52,119 nt of DNA from Planctomycetaceae bacterium. GTDB taxonomy: Bacteria; Planctomycetota; Planctomycetia; Pirellulales; Pirellulaceae. The stretch lies in assembly GCA_018660825.1 (NCBI GenBank), contig JABJJO010000006.1:1-52119 (forward strand), in the 5' to 3' direction. Under the pieces are notes generated by a model. The model ran no database searches. It saw nothing but the letters and a program-made list of their open reading frames with translations, and was not told the origin of the DNA. The translations under genes were made by a program, and so were the position numbers. Within the stretch, counting starts at the first letter, position 1; every line of letters begins with the position of its first letter. Below are positions 1 through 8,037 of the stretch, in pieces.

Positions 1-156
1 GTGGTGACCGAGGTGGTGACCGAGGTGGTGACCGAGGTGGTGACCGAGGTGGTGACCGAGGTGGTGACCGAGGTGGTGACCGAGGTGGTGACCGAGGTGG
101 TGACCGTGGTGGTGACCGAGGTGGTGACCGTGGTGGTGACCGAGGTGGTGACCGTC
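1..156 (+). repeat. 12-bp tandem repeat, 13 copies, coding for GGDR
   Basis: The unit GTGGTGACCGAG recurs 13 times head to tail with no spacers. Ten copies are identical; the copies at 97-108, 121-132 and 145-156 end in TG or TC instead of AG. The array begins at or before the window edge. Near-perfect identity at the DNA level, including repeated use of the CGA arginine codon, suggests recent expansion by slippage rather than selection on the protein alone. Copy number probably varies between strains. Confidence 0.95.
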
Positions 157-185
157 GGGGCGGACGTCGTCGTAGTCGCGATTAA
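3..185 (+). CDS. C-terminal tail of an RNA-binding protein (GGDR/RGG repeat), 5' partial
   Basis: Reading from base 3, the sequence codes for an uninterrupted run of Gly-Gly-Asp-Arg tetrapeptides followed by a basic end (RRGGRRRSRD) and a TAA stop at 183-185. Such Gly/Arg/Asp-rich tails are typical of the C-terminus of bacterial DEAD-box RNA helicases and some other RNA-binding proteins, where the disordered arginine-rich tail adds non-specific RNA affinity. Another frame is also open to base 261 and would give a Val-Thr-Glu repeat, but that composition fits no family I know, and it runs on through the terminator hairpin that follows this stop. The body of the protein lies outside the window, so the helicase assignment is an inference; the RNA-binding-tail reading is firmer. 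Confidence 0.7.
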   Translation, partial: GDRGGDRGGDRGGDRGGDRGGDRGGDRGGDRGGDRGGDRGGDRGGDRGGDRRGGRRRSRD

Positions 186-212
186 TTTTGATCCACAATT
201 ATTTCAAAAAAT

Positions 213-247
213 ACCGATAACTGGGTCACTTCAGTTGTCGGTTTTTT
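213..247 (+). terminator. Rho-independent terminator
   Basis: An 11-bp stem pairs ACCGATAACTG (213-223) with CAGTTGTCGGT (232-242), with one G-U pair, an eight-base loop and a run of six T (242-247). It lies 28 bases after the stop of the RGG-tail gene, which supports that stop and frame. Confidence 0.9.
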
Positions 248-363
248 ATGTATGTGCTTAAAAAACGGCACTGAAAGAAATATGGACTTTGAGGTAAAAT
301 GCAACGGTGGTTAGTTTGGTTTTCTTTACGGAGATAGTCACTTTTAGAATTGAATGAAGATTT

Positions 364-1101
364 ATGGTTGATCGTGAATTAGAAATTTGGCAAGAACGCA
401 CTCAGCAATTGCAATCGCAGTATTCTGAGTTAGCGCAAATCTCCGGATCACTGGCCCACGAAATCAAGAACCCGTTATCGGTTATTCGGATGAATATGGA
501 ATTAGTGGAAGAAGATCTGGTCGACGCTGAGTCGCCGCGAGAGCGGCGTGTTTGGACAAAGATTCAGACCGTTCATGACCAATGTGTTCGCCTCGAACGC
601 TTATTAAACGATTTCTTGAAATTTGCGAAATTGCGGGATTTGGATTTATCCGTTGGTTCATTGAACAAGCAGATAACTACGGTACTGGACATGTATGAGG
701 CACAAGCTCGATCGCAAAACGTTGAAATTGTGCGTTATATGGATCCCGAATTGCCGGCGATGCGGATGGATGTTGAAACATTGCAGGCCGCGTTGGCGAA
801 CTTAGTTAAGAATGCTTTGGAATCGATGCCTAATGGTGGCGAGTTAACAGTCCGGACTCATTTAACCCCAAGTGGGATCGCTATGAACTTGATTGATACT
901 GGATGCGGCATGAGTGAAGACACTGCGTTGAACATGTTTACGGCATTTTACACCACAAAACCTGCCGGATCTGGACTAGGATTGCCAATGGCTCGCAAAG
1001 TTGTAAGTGCTCATGGCGGTCGTATTGGAGTCGAAAGCGAAGAGGGACACGGCACCAAGTTTACACTAGAATTTCCAACTCCAGCTAGAATTCAAGAGTG
1101 A
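364..1101 (+). CDS. Soluble two-component sensor histidine kinase (NtrB-like)
   Basis: This 245-residue protein is almost only a kinase core. A short N-terminal coiled-coil-like stretch (about 5-28) leads into the H-box SLAHEIKNPLS, with the phospho-accepting histidine at residue 32. The ATP-binding domain follows, with an N-box (LVKNALESMPNGG, 147-159), a G1 box (DTGCGM, 178-183) and a G2 box (GSGLGLPMA, 202-210). No membrane segment, PAS or GAF domain is visible, so any input must come through the short N-terminus or a partner protein. The gene lies 10 bases before a sigma54 activator of the NtrC type, which is very probably its phosphorylation partner. The ATG at 364 is used because the earlier ATG at 355 runs into a stop. 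Confidence 0.9.
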   Translation: MVDRELEIWQERTQQLQSQYSELAQISGSLAHEIKNPLSVIRMNMELVEEDLVDAESPRERRVWTKIQTVHDQCVRLERLLNDFLKFAKLRDLDLSVGSLNKQITTVLDMYEAQARSQNVEIVRYMDPELPAMRMDVETLQAALANLVKNALESMPNGGELTVRTHLTPSGIAMNLIDTGCGMSEDTALNMFTAFYTTKPAGSGLGLPMARKVVSAHGGRIGVESEEGHGTKFTLEFPTPARIQE

Positions 1102-1111
1102 GGACAAAATC

Positions 1112-2533
1112 GTGGCAGAACCGCAAGAAACAACAGAAACAACAGAAACAATTGGAGCCGGCGAATTAACTAACAGTGACTTCCGGATATTGGTGGTCGA
1201 TAACGATCCGCCTCTTGCCGCAGCAATGACGGAGAGTCTTGAGACTGAAGACTATGCAGTCAGCGTCGCCACTTCAGGCCCGGACGGTCTAAAGATGATT
1301 CAACAAAATAATTATGACGTTGTCATTACCGATTTAATGATGAACGATGTGGATGGAATGGCTATCTTGGAGCAAACTAAGCAATTGTTGCCGGATGCAG
1401 AAATCATCATGGTGACGGGGCATGCATCGGTTCCGTTAGCGGTAGAAGCGATGCAATCTGGGGCGTACAATTTTTTAGAGAAACCAATTACCCCCAAACG
1501 GTTGCGAGCAATTACAGTTCGGGCTATCCAATCCGTTGGTTTGCGACGGCAGAACGCTGAGCTTAAACAACGCTTAGACGAGAAGTTTGGCTTTGACGGG
1601 ATAATTTATTGTAGTGCTAAGATGCAGGCTGTCATTGATCGATTGAAGCGGATTGCTCCGACCGACGCGACTGTTTTGATAACGGGTGAAAGTGGAACGG
1701 GCAAGGAGTTAATTGCTCAAGCGATCCATCAAAACAGTCCTCGTAAAGGCAAACGATTAGTGCCATTAAACTGCGCAGCGGTCGCAGAAAACCTAGTTGA
1801 AAGCGAATTGTTTGGTCACGCGAAGGGGGCGTTTACGGACGCTCACATAGATCGCATGGGGGCATTTGAGTATGCAGATGGCGGCACGTTGTTCTTAGAT
1901 GAAATCGGTGACATGCCCTTGTCCACACAAACCAAGTTGTTGCGAGTATTAGAAGAGCATCAAATTACTCGAGTGGGCGACCATCAACCACAAGAAGTGA
2001 ATGTGCGGGTCATATCTGCCACCAATCGAGTGTTAGAGCAAGCGGTTGCAAATAACGAATTTCGTAATGATTTATACTACCGTCTAAACGTTGTTACGAT
2101 CGAATTGCCGGCGTTGCGTGAACGACGTGATGACATCGTGCCGTTAGTTGATCATTTTCGTAAGCAATTTTGTGACCGTCACGCCAAACAAGTGGAGTCT
2201 ATCTCGGCAGAAGTCATGCGACAGTTATATGCACATGCCTGGCCGGGAAATATTCGGCAATTGAGAAATACAATTGAGAGTATGATAGTATTGGACACCG
2301 ATGGTGTTTTAAACGGAGATGATTTACCACCTGATTTTGCTTCCGATGAGGATGTGGAGCTGCCAATTACCTCTGGTCCTTCAGAGTTGATCGGGCAGTC
2401 ATTGTCTAATATTGAGCGTTGGGCTTATCAAGAGACATTGAAGTTGACGGACGGTAATCGTGAGGAGGCAGCTCGAATTTTAGGAATCGGAGCTCGGACT
2501 GTATACCGAAAACTCAAAGAATTTGATTTATAG
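1112..2533 (+). CDS. NtrC-family sigma54-dependent response regulator
   Basis: The protein (473 residues) has a receiver domain (about 24-140) with acidic pocket D30/D32, phosphorylation site D74 and K124. It is followed by an AAA+ sigma54-interaction domain with Walker A GESGTGKE (192-199) and Walker B GTLFLDE (258-264), and a Fis-type helix-turn-helix at the C-terminus (about 448-470). The sigma54 contact loop reads GAFTDA (239-244) instead of the canonical GAFTGA. A Thr/Glu-rich leader at residues 6-13 comes from a short nine-base repeat. The start is GTG at 1112, with GAGG at about 1098-1101 upstream. It forms an operon with the kinase gene before it. Target promoters cannot be told from this window. 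Confidence 0.92.
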   Translation: MAEPQETTETTETIGAGELTNSDFRILVVDNDPPLAAAMTESLETEDYAVSVATSGPDGLKMIQQNNYDVVITDLMMNDVDGMAILEQTKQLLPDAEIIMVTGHASVPLAVEAMQSGAYNFLEKPITPKRLRAITVRAIQSVGLRRQNAELKQRLDEKFGFDGIIYCSAKMQAVIDRLKRIAPTDATVLITGESGTGKELIAQAIHQNSPRKGKRLVPLNCAAVAENLVESELFGHAKGAFTDAHIDRMGAFEYADGGTLFLDEIGDMPLSTQTKLLRVLEEHQITRVGDHQPQEVNVRVISATNRVLEQAVANNEFRNDLYYRLNVVTIELPALRERRDDIVPLVDHFRKQFCDRHAKQVESISAEVMRQLYAHAWPGNIRQLRNTIESMIVLDTDGVLNGDDLPPDFASDEDVELPITSGPSELIGQSLSNIERWAYQETLKLTDGNREEAARILGIGARTVYRKLKEFDL

Positions 2534-2573
2534 AAGCGTAGTTTATAATTGAATCCAACGGATGGGATGTGTT

Positions 2574-4418
2574 ATGCCTCGGATAGAGCAGCTTTCAACA
2601 AGCATTATCAACAAAATTGCCGCTGGGGAAGTGATCGAGCGGCCTGCGAGTGCTGTAAAAGAACTGATTGAGAACGCCGTGGATGCCGGAGCAACGCGTG
2701 TTGATGTCACGATTGAAGAGGGGGGCAGTCGTTTAATCCGCGTCGTTGATGACGGACACGGAATTGCCGCTGACCAAATGGAATTGGCAATTGCCAGTCA
2801 CGCTACTAGCAAGATTCGGTCAGCGGACGATCTGTTCTGCGTGCGAACTCTGGGTTTCCGTGGCGAAGCGTTGGCTTCGATATCAGAAGTGAGTCAAATG
2901 ACGTTGCGTAGTCGGACGGCGGACGAGGAAGTGGGAAACATCTTTGAAATCAGCGGCGGTCAACGTTCAAACTTGCGACCAACGGGATGTCCAACGGGAA
3001 CCTTGGTAGAGGTGCGAAACCTCTTTTTCAACACTCCAGTCCGGCGCAAGTATCTCAAGACCGTGCAAACAGAGATGGGACATATCACGGAAGCTTTCAC
3101 TCGGATTGCTTTAGTCTATTGCGACATCCATTTTAGTATCAAACACAACGGTCGGCTAATTCATGATTTACCCGCCGTTGATAATTGGAAGGATCGAATT
3201 GCTCATTTTTTTGGCAGAGACTTAGCCCAAGGATTGATTTGGGTGGAAAGTGAAATCGATGACGTCGTTATTTCAGGCTACGTCGCCGACCCTACCTTCT
3301 TTCGTTCTCACACGCGCATGCAATTTCTGTTTCTCAACGGTCGACATATCCGCGACCGTTCCTTACAACATGCGCTTGGTGAATCGTATCGCGGGTTGTT
3401 GATTCACGGTCGCTATCCGATTGCATTCTTAAAAATGGACATGCCAGCGGAAATGGTTGATGTTAATGTGCACCCCACCAAATTAGAGGTTCGATTTCAA
3501 GATAGTCGTAAGATGTATAGCCAAGTGCTAAGTACAATTCGGAATAAGTTTTTAGCGACCGACTTAACGGCACGAATTCGTGAGTCTGGACAAGGTGACG
3601 AACAAGCCGTTCCGACAGAGCTGGCATCGGAAACAAACCCACAGTTTAATTTTAATGCCGCGCCGGCAACTAGTGATGTTTGGGGAATTGGCGGTCGCTC
3701 ACCTCAGATGCCAGATAGTTTTCGCCAGGCATTAGAGCCGACAAATATTACATCTGCAACTTTGACCGAGCAGCCCAGCGATCGATCTCAGGTGCCGAGT
3801 GAAACACTGGATGGCCGAGTCGTTTTCAACTCTGCCGAAAGATCAAGTTGGGGGATTCAAGTCCAGAATCGATATATTATTACTGAAGATGAACGCGGGA
3901 TGCTCGTGATTGATCAACACGCGTTGCATGAGCGAATATTGTATGAACAAATTCGAGAAAAGGTGTTAGCGGGCGAGTTGGAGATCCAGCGTTTATTGGT
4001 GCCGGAACCAGTGACCTTGGCATCTGCCGAGTGTGCATTAGTTCTGGAGCAGCAAGATCAACTGCAACAGTTAGGCCTTGAAGTTGAAGCGTTTGGCGGC
4101 GATACAGTTTTAGTATCAAGTTACCCAGCTATGTTGCGTCGGGTCCGGATCGAGGAATTGTTGCGGAGCGTGATAGAAATTATGATTGTCGATGGTGAGC
4201 AACTCGATAAACGCGATTTGCTCGATGAACTGATGCATATGATGTCCTGCAAAGGTGCGGTTAAAGCGGGGGACTCTTTAACGTCTGATGAAATCGAATC
4301 GCTATTAGAGTGGCGTGCGCTATGCCAAGATTCGCATCACTGTCCCCATGGGCGGCCTACAAGTTTAGTTTTCACTCAGGCTGAATTGGACAAGCGATTC
4401 CAGCGGACAGGTATATAG
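2574..4418 (+). CDS. mutL: DNA mismatch repair protein MutL
   Basis: MutL couples mismatch recognition by MutS to strand incision. The GHKL ATPase region is clear at the N-terminus (NKIAAGEVIERP, 13-24; catalytic E33 and N34), with GFRGEAL further on. The C-terminal dimerisation domain carries the metal-dependent nuclease motif DQHALHERILYE (447-458) and CPHGRP (590-595), so this is the endonuclease-type MutL found in bacteria lacking MutH. The middle linker (about 340-420) is variable. I use ATG 2574 (MPRIEQLS) because homologues begin there; an in-frame ATG at 2562 would add four residues. Length is 614 residues, usual for the family. It lies 40 bases after the regulator gene and may be co-transcribed with it. 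Confidence 0.96.
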   Translation: MPRIEQLSTSIINKIAAGEVIERPASAVKELIENAVDAGATRVDVTIEEGGSRLIRVVDDGHGIAADQMELAIASHATSKIRSADDLFCVRTLGFRGEALASISEVSQMTLRSRTADEEVGNIFEISGGQRSNLRPTGCPTGTLVEVRNLFFNTPVRRKYLKTVQTEMGHITEAFTRIALVYCDIHFSIKHNGRLIHDLPAVDNWKDRIAHFFGRDLAQGLIWVESEIDDVVISGYVADPTFFRSHTRMQFLFLNGRHIRDRSLQHALGESYRGLLIHGRYPIAFLKMDMPAEMVDVNVHPTKLEVRFQDSRKMYSQVLSTIRNKFLATDLTARIRESGQGDEQAVPTELASETNPQFNFNAAPATSDVWGIGGRSPQMPDSFRQALEPTNITSATLTEQPSDRSQVPSETLDGRVVFNSAERSSWGIQVQNRYIITEDERGMLVIDQHALHERILYEQIREKVLAGELEIQRLLVPEPVTLASAECALVLEQQDQLQQLGLEVEAFGGDTVLVSSYPAMLRRVRIEELLRSVIEIMIVDGEQLDKRDLLDELMHMMSCKGAVKAGDSLTSDEIESLLEWRALCQDSHHCPHGRPTSLVFTQAELDKRFQRTGI

Positions 4419-4422
4419 AATA

Positions 4423-4465
4423 TGTCATAGCGATTTCATTAATGGAGATGAAATTCCATATGACA
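4423..4465. other. Two-tier stem-loop after mutL
   Basis: An outer stem pairs TGTCATA (4423-4429) with TATGACA (4459-4465), and an inner stem pairs TTTCAT (4434-4439) with ATGAAA (4448-4453). An alternative inner pairing, ATGGA with TCCAT, overlaps it. There is no T run after it, so it is not a standard intrinsic terminator. It lies 5 bases after the mutL stop and could be an RNA 3'-end or processing element. Confidence 0.5.
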
Positions 4466-4668
4466 GGTGAATAGGCGAAAATATGGTCGTAAACGGGATT
4501 GCCGTTAGAAGCTATCATATAAGGGGTATGTAGCAGGGAAATTGACTTGATTATGACTTTCGAATGGACGAATGTAAGTAAAATAGACTTTGTTTGTTGC
4601 GAGATAACTTTTTGGTGGTTAGATAGAGCAGAGATGCGATTGTTTTTGAAAAATACGAGGTGCTCATT

Positions 4669-6195
4669 GTGACAGAAACGGATGTTGAATCATCTTCCGT
4701 TATTTGCGTTAGCATTGGCCGTGGGCGACACAAGCAGGTGATCGCTGAGCACCGCCATTTGGTGGAGCAGGGTGCGCGGCTCGTTGAAATACGTCTAGAT
4801 TATATTCGCCGTAATGTCACATTACAGCGACTACTTAAGGATCGCCCGTCACCAGTTGTGATGACTTGTCGGCGTCAGCAAGACGGTGGAAAGTGGGAAG
4901 GTACAGAAGAGAATCGGATTATTCTATTGCGAGCGGCGATTGTTGCGGGCGTTGATTATATTGATTTGGAAGAAGACATTGCCGACCAGGTTTCTCGCTA
5001 CGGTGCGACAAAGCGAATTATTAGCCTGCACGATTTTGAAGAGACTCCTCAGGATTTAGCTGCTATTCATGAGCGGCTCGCCGCCAAAGATGCAGATATC
5101 GTTAAGATCGCTTGTTTAGCTAATTGCCCAAATGATGTAACCCGTATGCTGCGGTTAATAGAGTCGAGTTCTATTCCGACGATTGGTATTTGCATGGGGG
5201 ATATTGGTACCTCGTCCCGTATTCTAGCAGGTAAGTTTGGATCACCTTTTACCTATGGCACCTTTCATCACGAGCGTCAATTAGCACCAGGGCAGCTTAG
5301 TTTTCAACAGATGACTGACACGTATCGGTATGAATCAATTGACACCGATACCGAAGTCTACGGCGTGATTGCGGATCCGGTGGGGCATAGCATGAGTCCG
5401 ATTATTCACAATGCTACTTTTTCAGCAATGGAGATGAATCGCGTGTATGTTCCGTTGCGCGTTCCGAGTGACTATTTAGGGCTGTTTATAGAAGAAGCAC
5501 CGGCACTTGGAATTCGCGGATTAAGTGTTACCATTCCTCACAAAGAAAATGTGTTGGCATTGTTGACGAAGATCGAAGGTGGTGCGCGGAAAATCGGAGC
5601 GGTGAATACGGTTGTGTTTGATGGTGATGACGTGATCGGCTATAACACGGATCTAATAGGCGCGATGGTGAGTTTGGCTGAAGCTGCCGATGAGGACCCA
5701 GATTCAAAATGGTTGGACGGAAAACGTGTGTTGATTTTGGGGGCTGGGGGAGTTGCTCGAGCGATTGGGCTGGGGGTCAGCGATCGGGGGGGCAAACTGT
5801 TAATTGCATCCCGTACCTACGAACGGTCCATGGGTTTGGCTACCGAGATCAAATGCGAAGCGATCCAGTGGGAGGACCGGCATCGTACGAGTCCTGACGT
5901 GTTGATTAATTGCACACCGGTGGGAATGCATCCGGAGGTTAACGAAATACCATTCGAAGCATCTGGTATGAGTCGCGGCATGATCGTCTTTGACACAATC
6001 TATAATCCGGAGCAAACATTGCTGCTTAAAACTGCTCGTGAAAGTGGTTGTAAAACTGTTAGTGGTGTGGAGATGTTTGTAAAACAAGCTGAGTTGCAGT
6101 TTAAGTTATTCACTGGCGAAAAAGCCCCTAGTGATTTGATGCGCGATACTTTGCGTCAAACGATCGGTGCTGCTAAACATCGATCCAACAAATAG
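4669..6195 (+). CDS. aroDE: Bifunctional 3-dehydroquinate dehydratase / shikimate dehydrogenase
   Basis: This fused enzyme catalyses steps 3 and 4 of the shikimate pathway: dehydration of 3-dehydroquinate, then NADPH-dependent reduction to shikimate. Residues 1 to about 225 form a type I dehydratase with EIRLD, the general-base histidine H121 in SLHDFE and the Schiff-base lysine K146 in DIVKIA. The rest is AroE: S241 and S243 in GHSMSP, catalytic K292 in TIPHKE, the N326/D328 pair in NTD, a GAGGVARAI nucleotide-binding loop and NCTPVGMHP. I prefer GTG 4669 because GAGG at 4657-4660 sits eight bases before it and overlaps the alternative GTG at 4660. The fusion order matches the plant and chlamydial enzymes. 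aroK follows after 9 bases. Confidence 0.95.
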   Translation: MTETDVESSSVICVSIGRGRHKQVIAEHRHLVEQGARLVEIRLDYIRRNVTLQRLLKDRPSPVVMTCRRQQDGGKWEGTEENRIILLRAAIVAGVDYIDLEEDIADQVSRYGATKRIISLHDFEETPQDLAAIHERLAAKDADIVKIACLANCPNDVTRMLRLIESSSIPTIGICMGDIGTSSRILAGKFGSPFTYGTFHHERQLAPGQLSFQQMTDTYRYESIDTDTEVYGVIADPVGHSMSPIIHNATFSAMEMNRVYVPLRVPSDYLGLFIEEAPALGIRGLSVTIPHKENVLALLTKIEGGARKIGAVNTVVFDGDDVIGYNTDLIGAMVSLAEAADEDPDSKWLDGKRVLILGAGGVARAIGLGVSDRGGKLLIASRTYERSMGLATEIKCEAIQWEDRHRTSPDVLINCTPVGMHPEVNEIPFEASGMSRGMIVFDTIYNPEQTLLLKTARESGCKTVSGVEMFVKQAELQFKLFTGEKAPSDLMRDTLRQTIGAAKHRSNK

Positions 6196-6204
6196 GTCGG
6201 CCAG

Positions 6205-6723
6205 ATGAATATTTTTTTGATAGGTTATCGTGCAACTGGGAAATCGACTGTCGCTCGCAATATTGCCGCGGCGCTGGGACTCAAGTGTGTTGATTCCGAT
6301 GCCTTGATTGCGTTAGCGGCGGGAATGACGATCGCTGAAATATTTGTAGCGGAAACGGAAGAAGGTTTTCGGGATCGAGAATCCGAGGTAGTGGCTAAGT
6401 TGGCGTTAGGCGATAACCAAGTTGTTGCATTGGGAGGTGGAGCAGTTCTGCGTAGTGAAAATCGAGAGGCGATTCGTAATAAAGGAGCGGTCGTATGGTT
6501 ACAAGCGAGTGTGGATTCTGTTTGTGAGCGACTTGCGCAGGACTCACAAACTCCGTCCCAACGTCCACAGTTAACAGCACATGATCTCGTTGATGAAGTG
6601 AGTGAACTGATGGAGCGACGGCGAGATACATACGCAGCGGTCGCTGATTTCACCGTCGACACGGAGTCACTCAACGCAGCCGAAGTTGCCCTTGAAATTA
6701 TAGCAACGCTGTCCGCTAGTTAG
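6205..6723 (+). CDS. aroK: Shikimate kinase
   Basis: The enzyme phosphorylates shikimate with ATP, the step directly after the AroDE reactions, and the gene sits 9 bases downstream of aroDE in an evident operon. Visible motifs are the P-loop GYRATGKST (7-15), the DSD magnesium/substrate motif (30-32), R56 in FRDRE, and the substrate-binding GGG at 77-79. The length of 172 residues is normal for a stand-alone enzyme. Its last 8 bases overlap the 3' end of the convergent gene on the minus strand. Confidence 0.95.
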   Translation: MNIFLIGYRATGKSTVARNIAAALGLKCVDSDALIALAAGMTIAEIFVAETEEGFRDRESEVVAKLALGDNQVVALGGGAVLRSENREAIRNKGAVVWLQASVDSVCERLAQDSQTPSQRPQLTAHDLVDEVSELMERRRDTYAAVADFTVDTESLNAAEVALEIIATLSAS

Positions 6724-7984
6724 CGGCTGAATTCTTGATCTGTTGCCAAACGTATAATAGTGCCCCCATGGCAGCCAACCCAATTAATAAGACGATTGGA
6801 AGGGCAGATCCATGAATGAAGATTATATTGCGGGCGTAACTTTCCCAAATGCTTGGCCAACCGAGAATGACTATGATGGCCGAGAGGCTGAGGTAAGGAC
6901 CAAATGCTAGATCGGATTTGCGTGTGCTGATGAATTGGACGATGGTGATCAGGAGCCCAGCGAAAGGTGCTAAAACAAACGTTAGCAGAACCGCTTGCCA
7001 TCCCAGAAAGGTGCCAATCATTGCGAGAAGAGTGACGTCGCCAAACCCCATAGCCTCTCGTTGCAGAGCTTTTTTGGCGACAATCCGGACTCCCCATACA
7101 ACTAATAACCCACCGGTCATTCCCCAGATGGCATTGTTAAGGCTTGCCCAGTGGACGTCGCCACGTCGCCAACACAGAAAGATACCAACGACTCCAGCGA
7201 CCATACTAACAGCGATAACTAGCGTGCCGGGGAATGGTTTGCGTATGCGTGGTGCACCCGGTTGGCGTGATGTGCGCGCTGGTCGAACTATACTGGCCAA
7301 CATAAACCGCATACCTTTAGCCAAACCATAGCGGGTAGTGGTGATTTTGGGGACGATGGCAAATCCCCAAAAGAACAAGCATCCGTTGGCCCATATTAAG
7401 GCGGGAAGGGAGTTAAGATTGGTTTGTGAGATTGCGGGAGTTGACGGCTCGAGAAATACGATGTCGTGGAGATCGTTGCCAAAATCGATAAACCGCGAAT
7501 CAGGAAAAACCGTAGCGATGCCGAGTGCTAATAGGGTTCCGGTAATCGTAATGGTATCTGGAATTAAACGCTCATCGAGATCAATGAATGTAGCGGTTAT
7601 GAGTAGAACGACGAGAATTAAGTGCGGGATAAGCTGCAGCCATAACAAGTTGGTCGGCATATCCTCAGGCGCTGGTTTTAGCAATAGCATAAACTCGGTG
7701 TGCTGGTAATAGAACAGGGCAAAGATAGCAGCTGTACCAAGTTCAATGCAAGCGGGTCGAAACCAGAAATATTTTCCATGCAGGGTTCCTTCTGAACGCA
7801 GGCTCCACCAACCGATTATTGGGATTCTCGCACGCCACGGTCGTTTGGAGATTGTCGGTGGAAGTTTACCCCATGGGCTAATTGATCTTGGATTCCAAGC
7901 TAGATTGTAAATCCCCCAATTAACGGCTACCCCGGCACAGAGGCCGATTAATGAGACAATCAAGCATTGGTTCCAGAAGAACAT
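6716..7984 (-). CDS. Prepilin peptidase-like (type IV leader peptidase, A24) membrane protein
   Basis: The protein (422 residues) has many hydrophobic segments and both catalytic aspartate motifs of the A24 family: FIDLDERLIPD (133-143, D135 the likely catalytic residue) and GFGD (313-316). Family members cleave and often N-methylate prepilin-like proteins at the inner membrane. Two things are odd. The N-terminal region keeps the FRPACIELG stretch but lacks the two CxxC pairs that bind zinc in PilD. The spacing between the two aspartate motifs is about 170 residues, much longer than in PilD, and includes a proline/arginine-rich segment near 233-251. No pilin gene is nearby. It may be a pseudopilin (type II secretion) peptidase or a divergent paralogue. 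Confidence 0.8.
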   Translation of the reverse strand: MFFWNQCLIVSLIGLCAGVAVNWGIYNLAWNPRSISPWGKLPPTISKRPWRARIPIIGWWSLRSEGTLHGKYFWFRPACIELGTAAIFALFYYQHTEFMLLLKPAPEDMPTNLLWLQLIPHLILVVLLITATFIDLDERLIPDTITITGTLLALGIATVFPDSRFIDFGNDLHDIVFLEPSTPAISQTNLNSLPALIWANGCLFFWGFAIVPKITTTRYGLAKGMRFMLASIVRPARTSRQPGAPRIRKPFPGTLVIAVSMVAGVVGIFLCWRRGDVHWASLNNAIWGMTGGLLVVWGVRIVAKKALQREAMGFGDVTLLAMIGTFLGWQAVLLTFVLAPFAGLLITIVQFISTRKSDLAFGPYLSLSAIIVILGWPSIWESYARNIIFIHGSALPIVLLIGLAAMGALLYVWQQIKNSAAN

Positions 7985-8037
7985 TGTGATATCGCGGCTG
8001 GGGGAAAGTTGTGGCTAGAAGAAAGGAGCAATACGTA

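Noticed and set aside
1-156. Possible CRISPR array
   Set aside because: The 12-bp units are contiguous with no unique spacers.
1-261. Open frame reading as a Val-Thr-Glu repeat
   Set aside because: A different frame of the same repeat gives a GGDR/RGG tail with a stop just before a strong terminator, which this frame would run through.
6225-6674. Open frame on the minus strand within aroK
   Set aside because: It lies wholly opposite a clear shikimate kinase gene and has no recognisable features.
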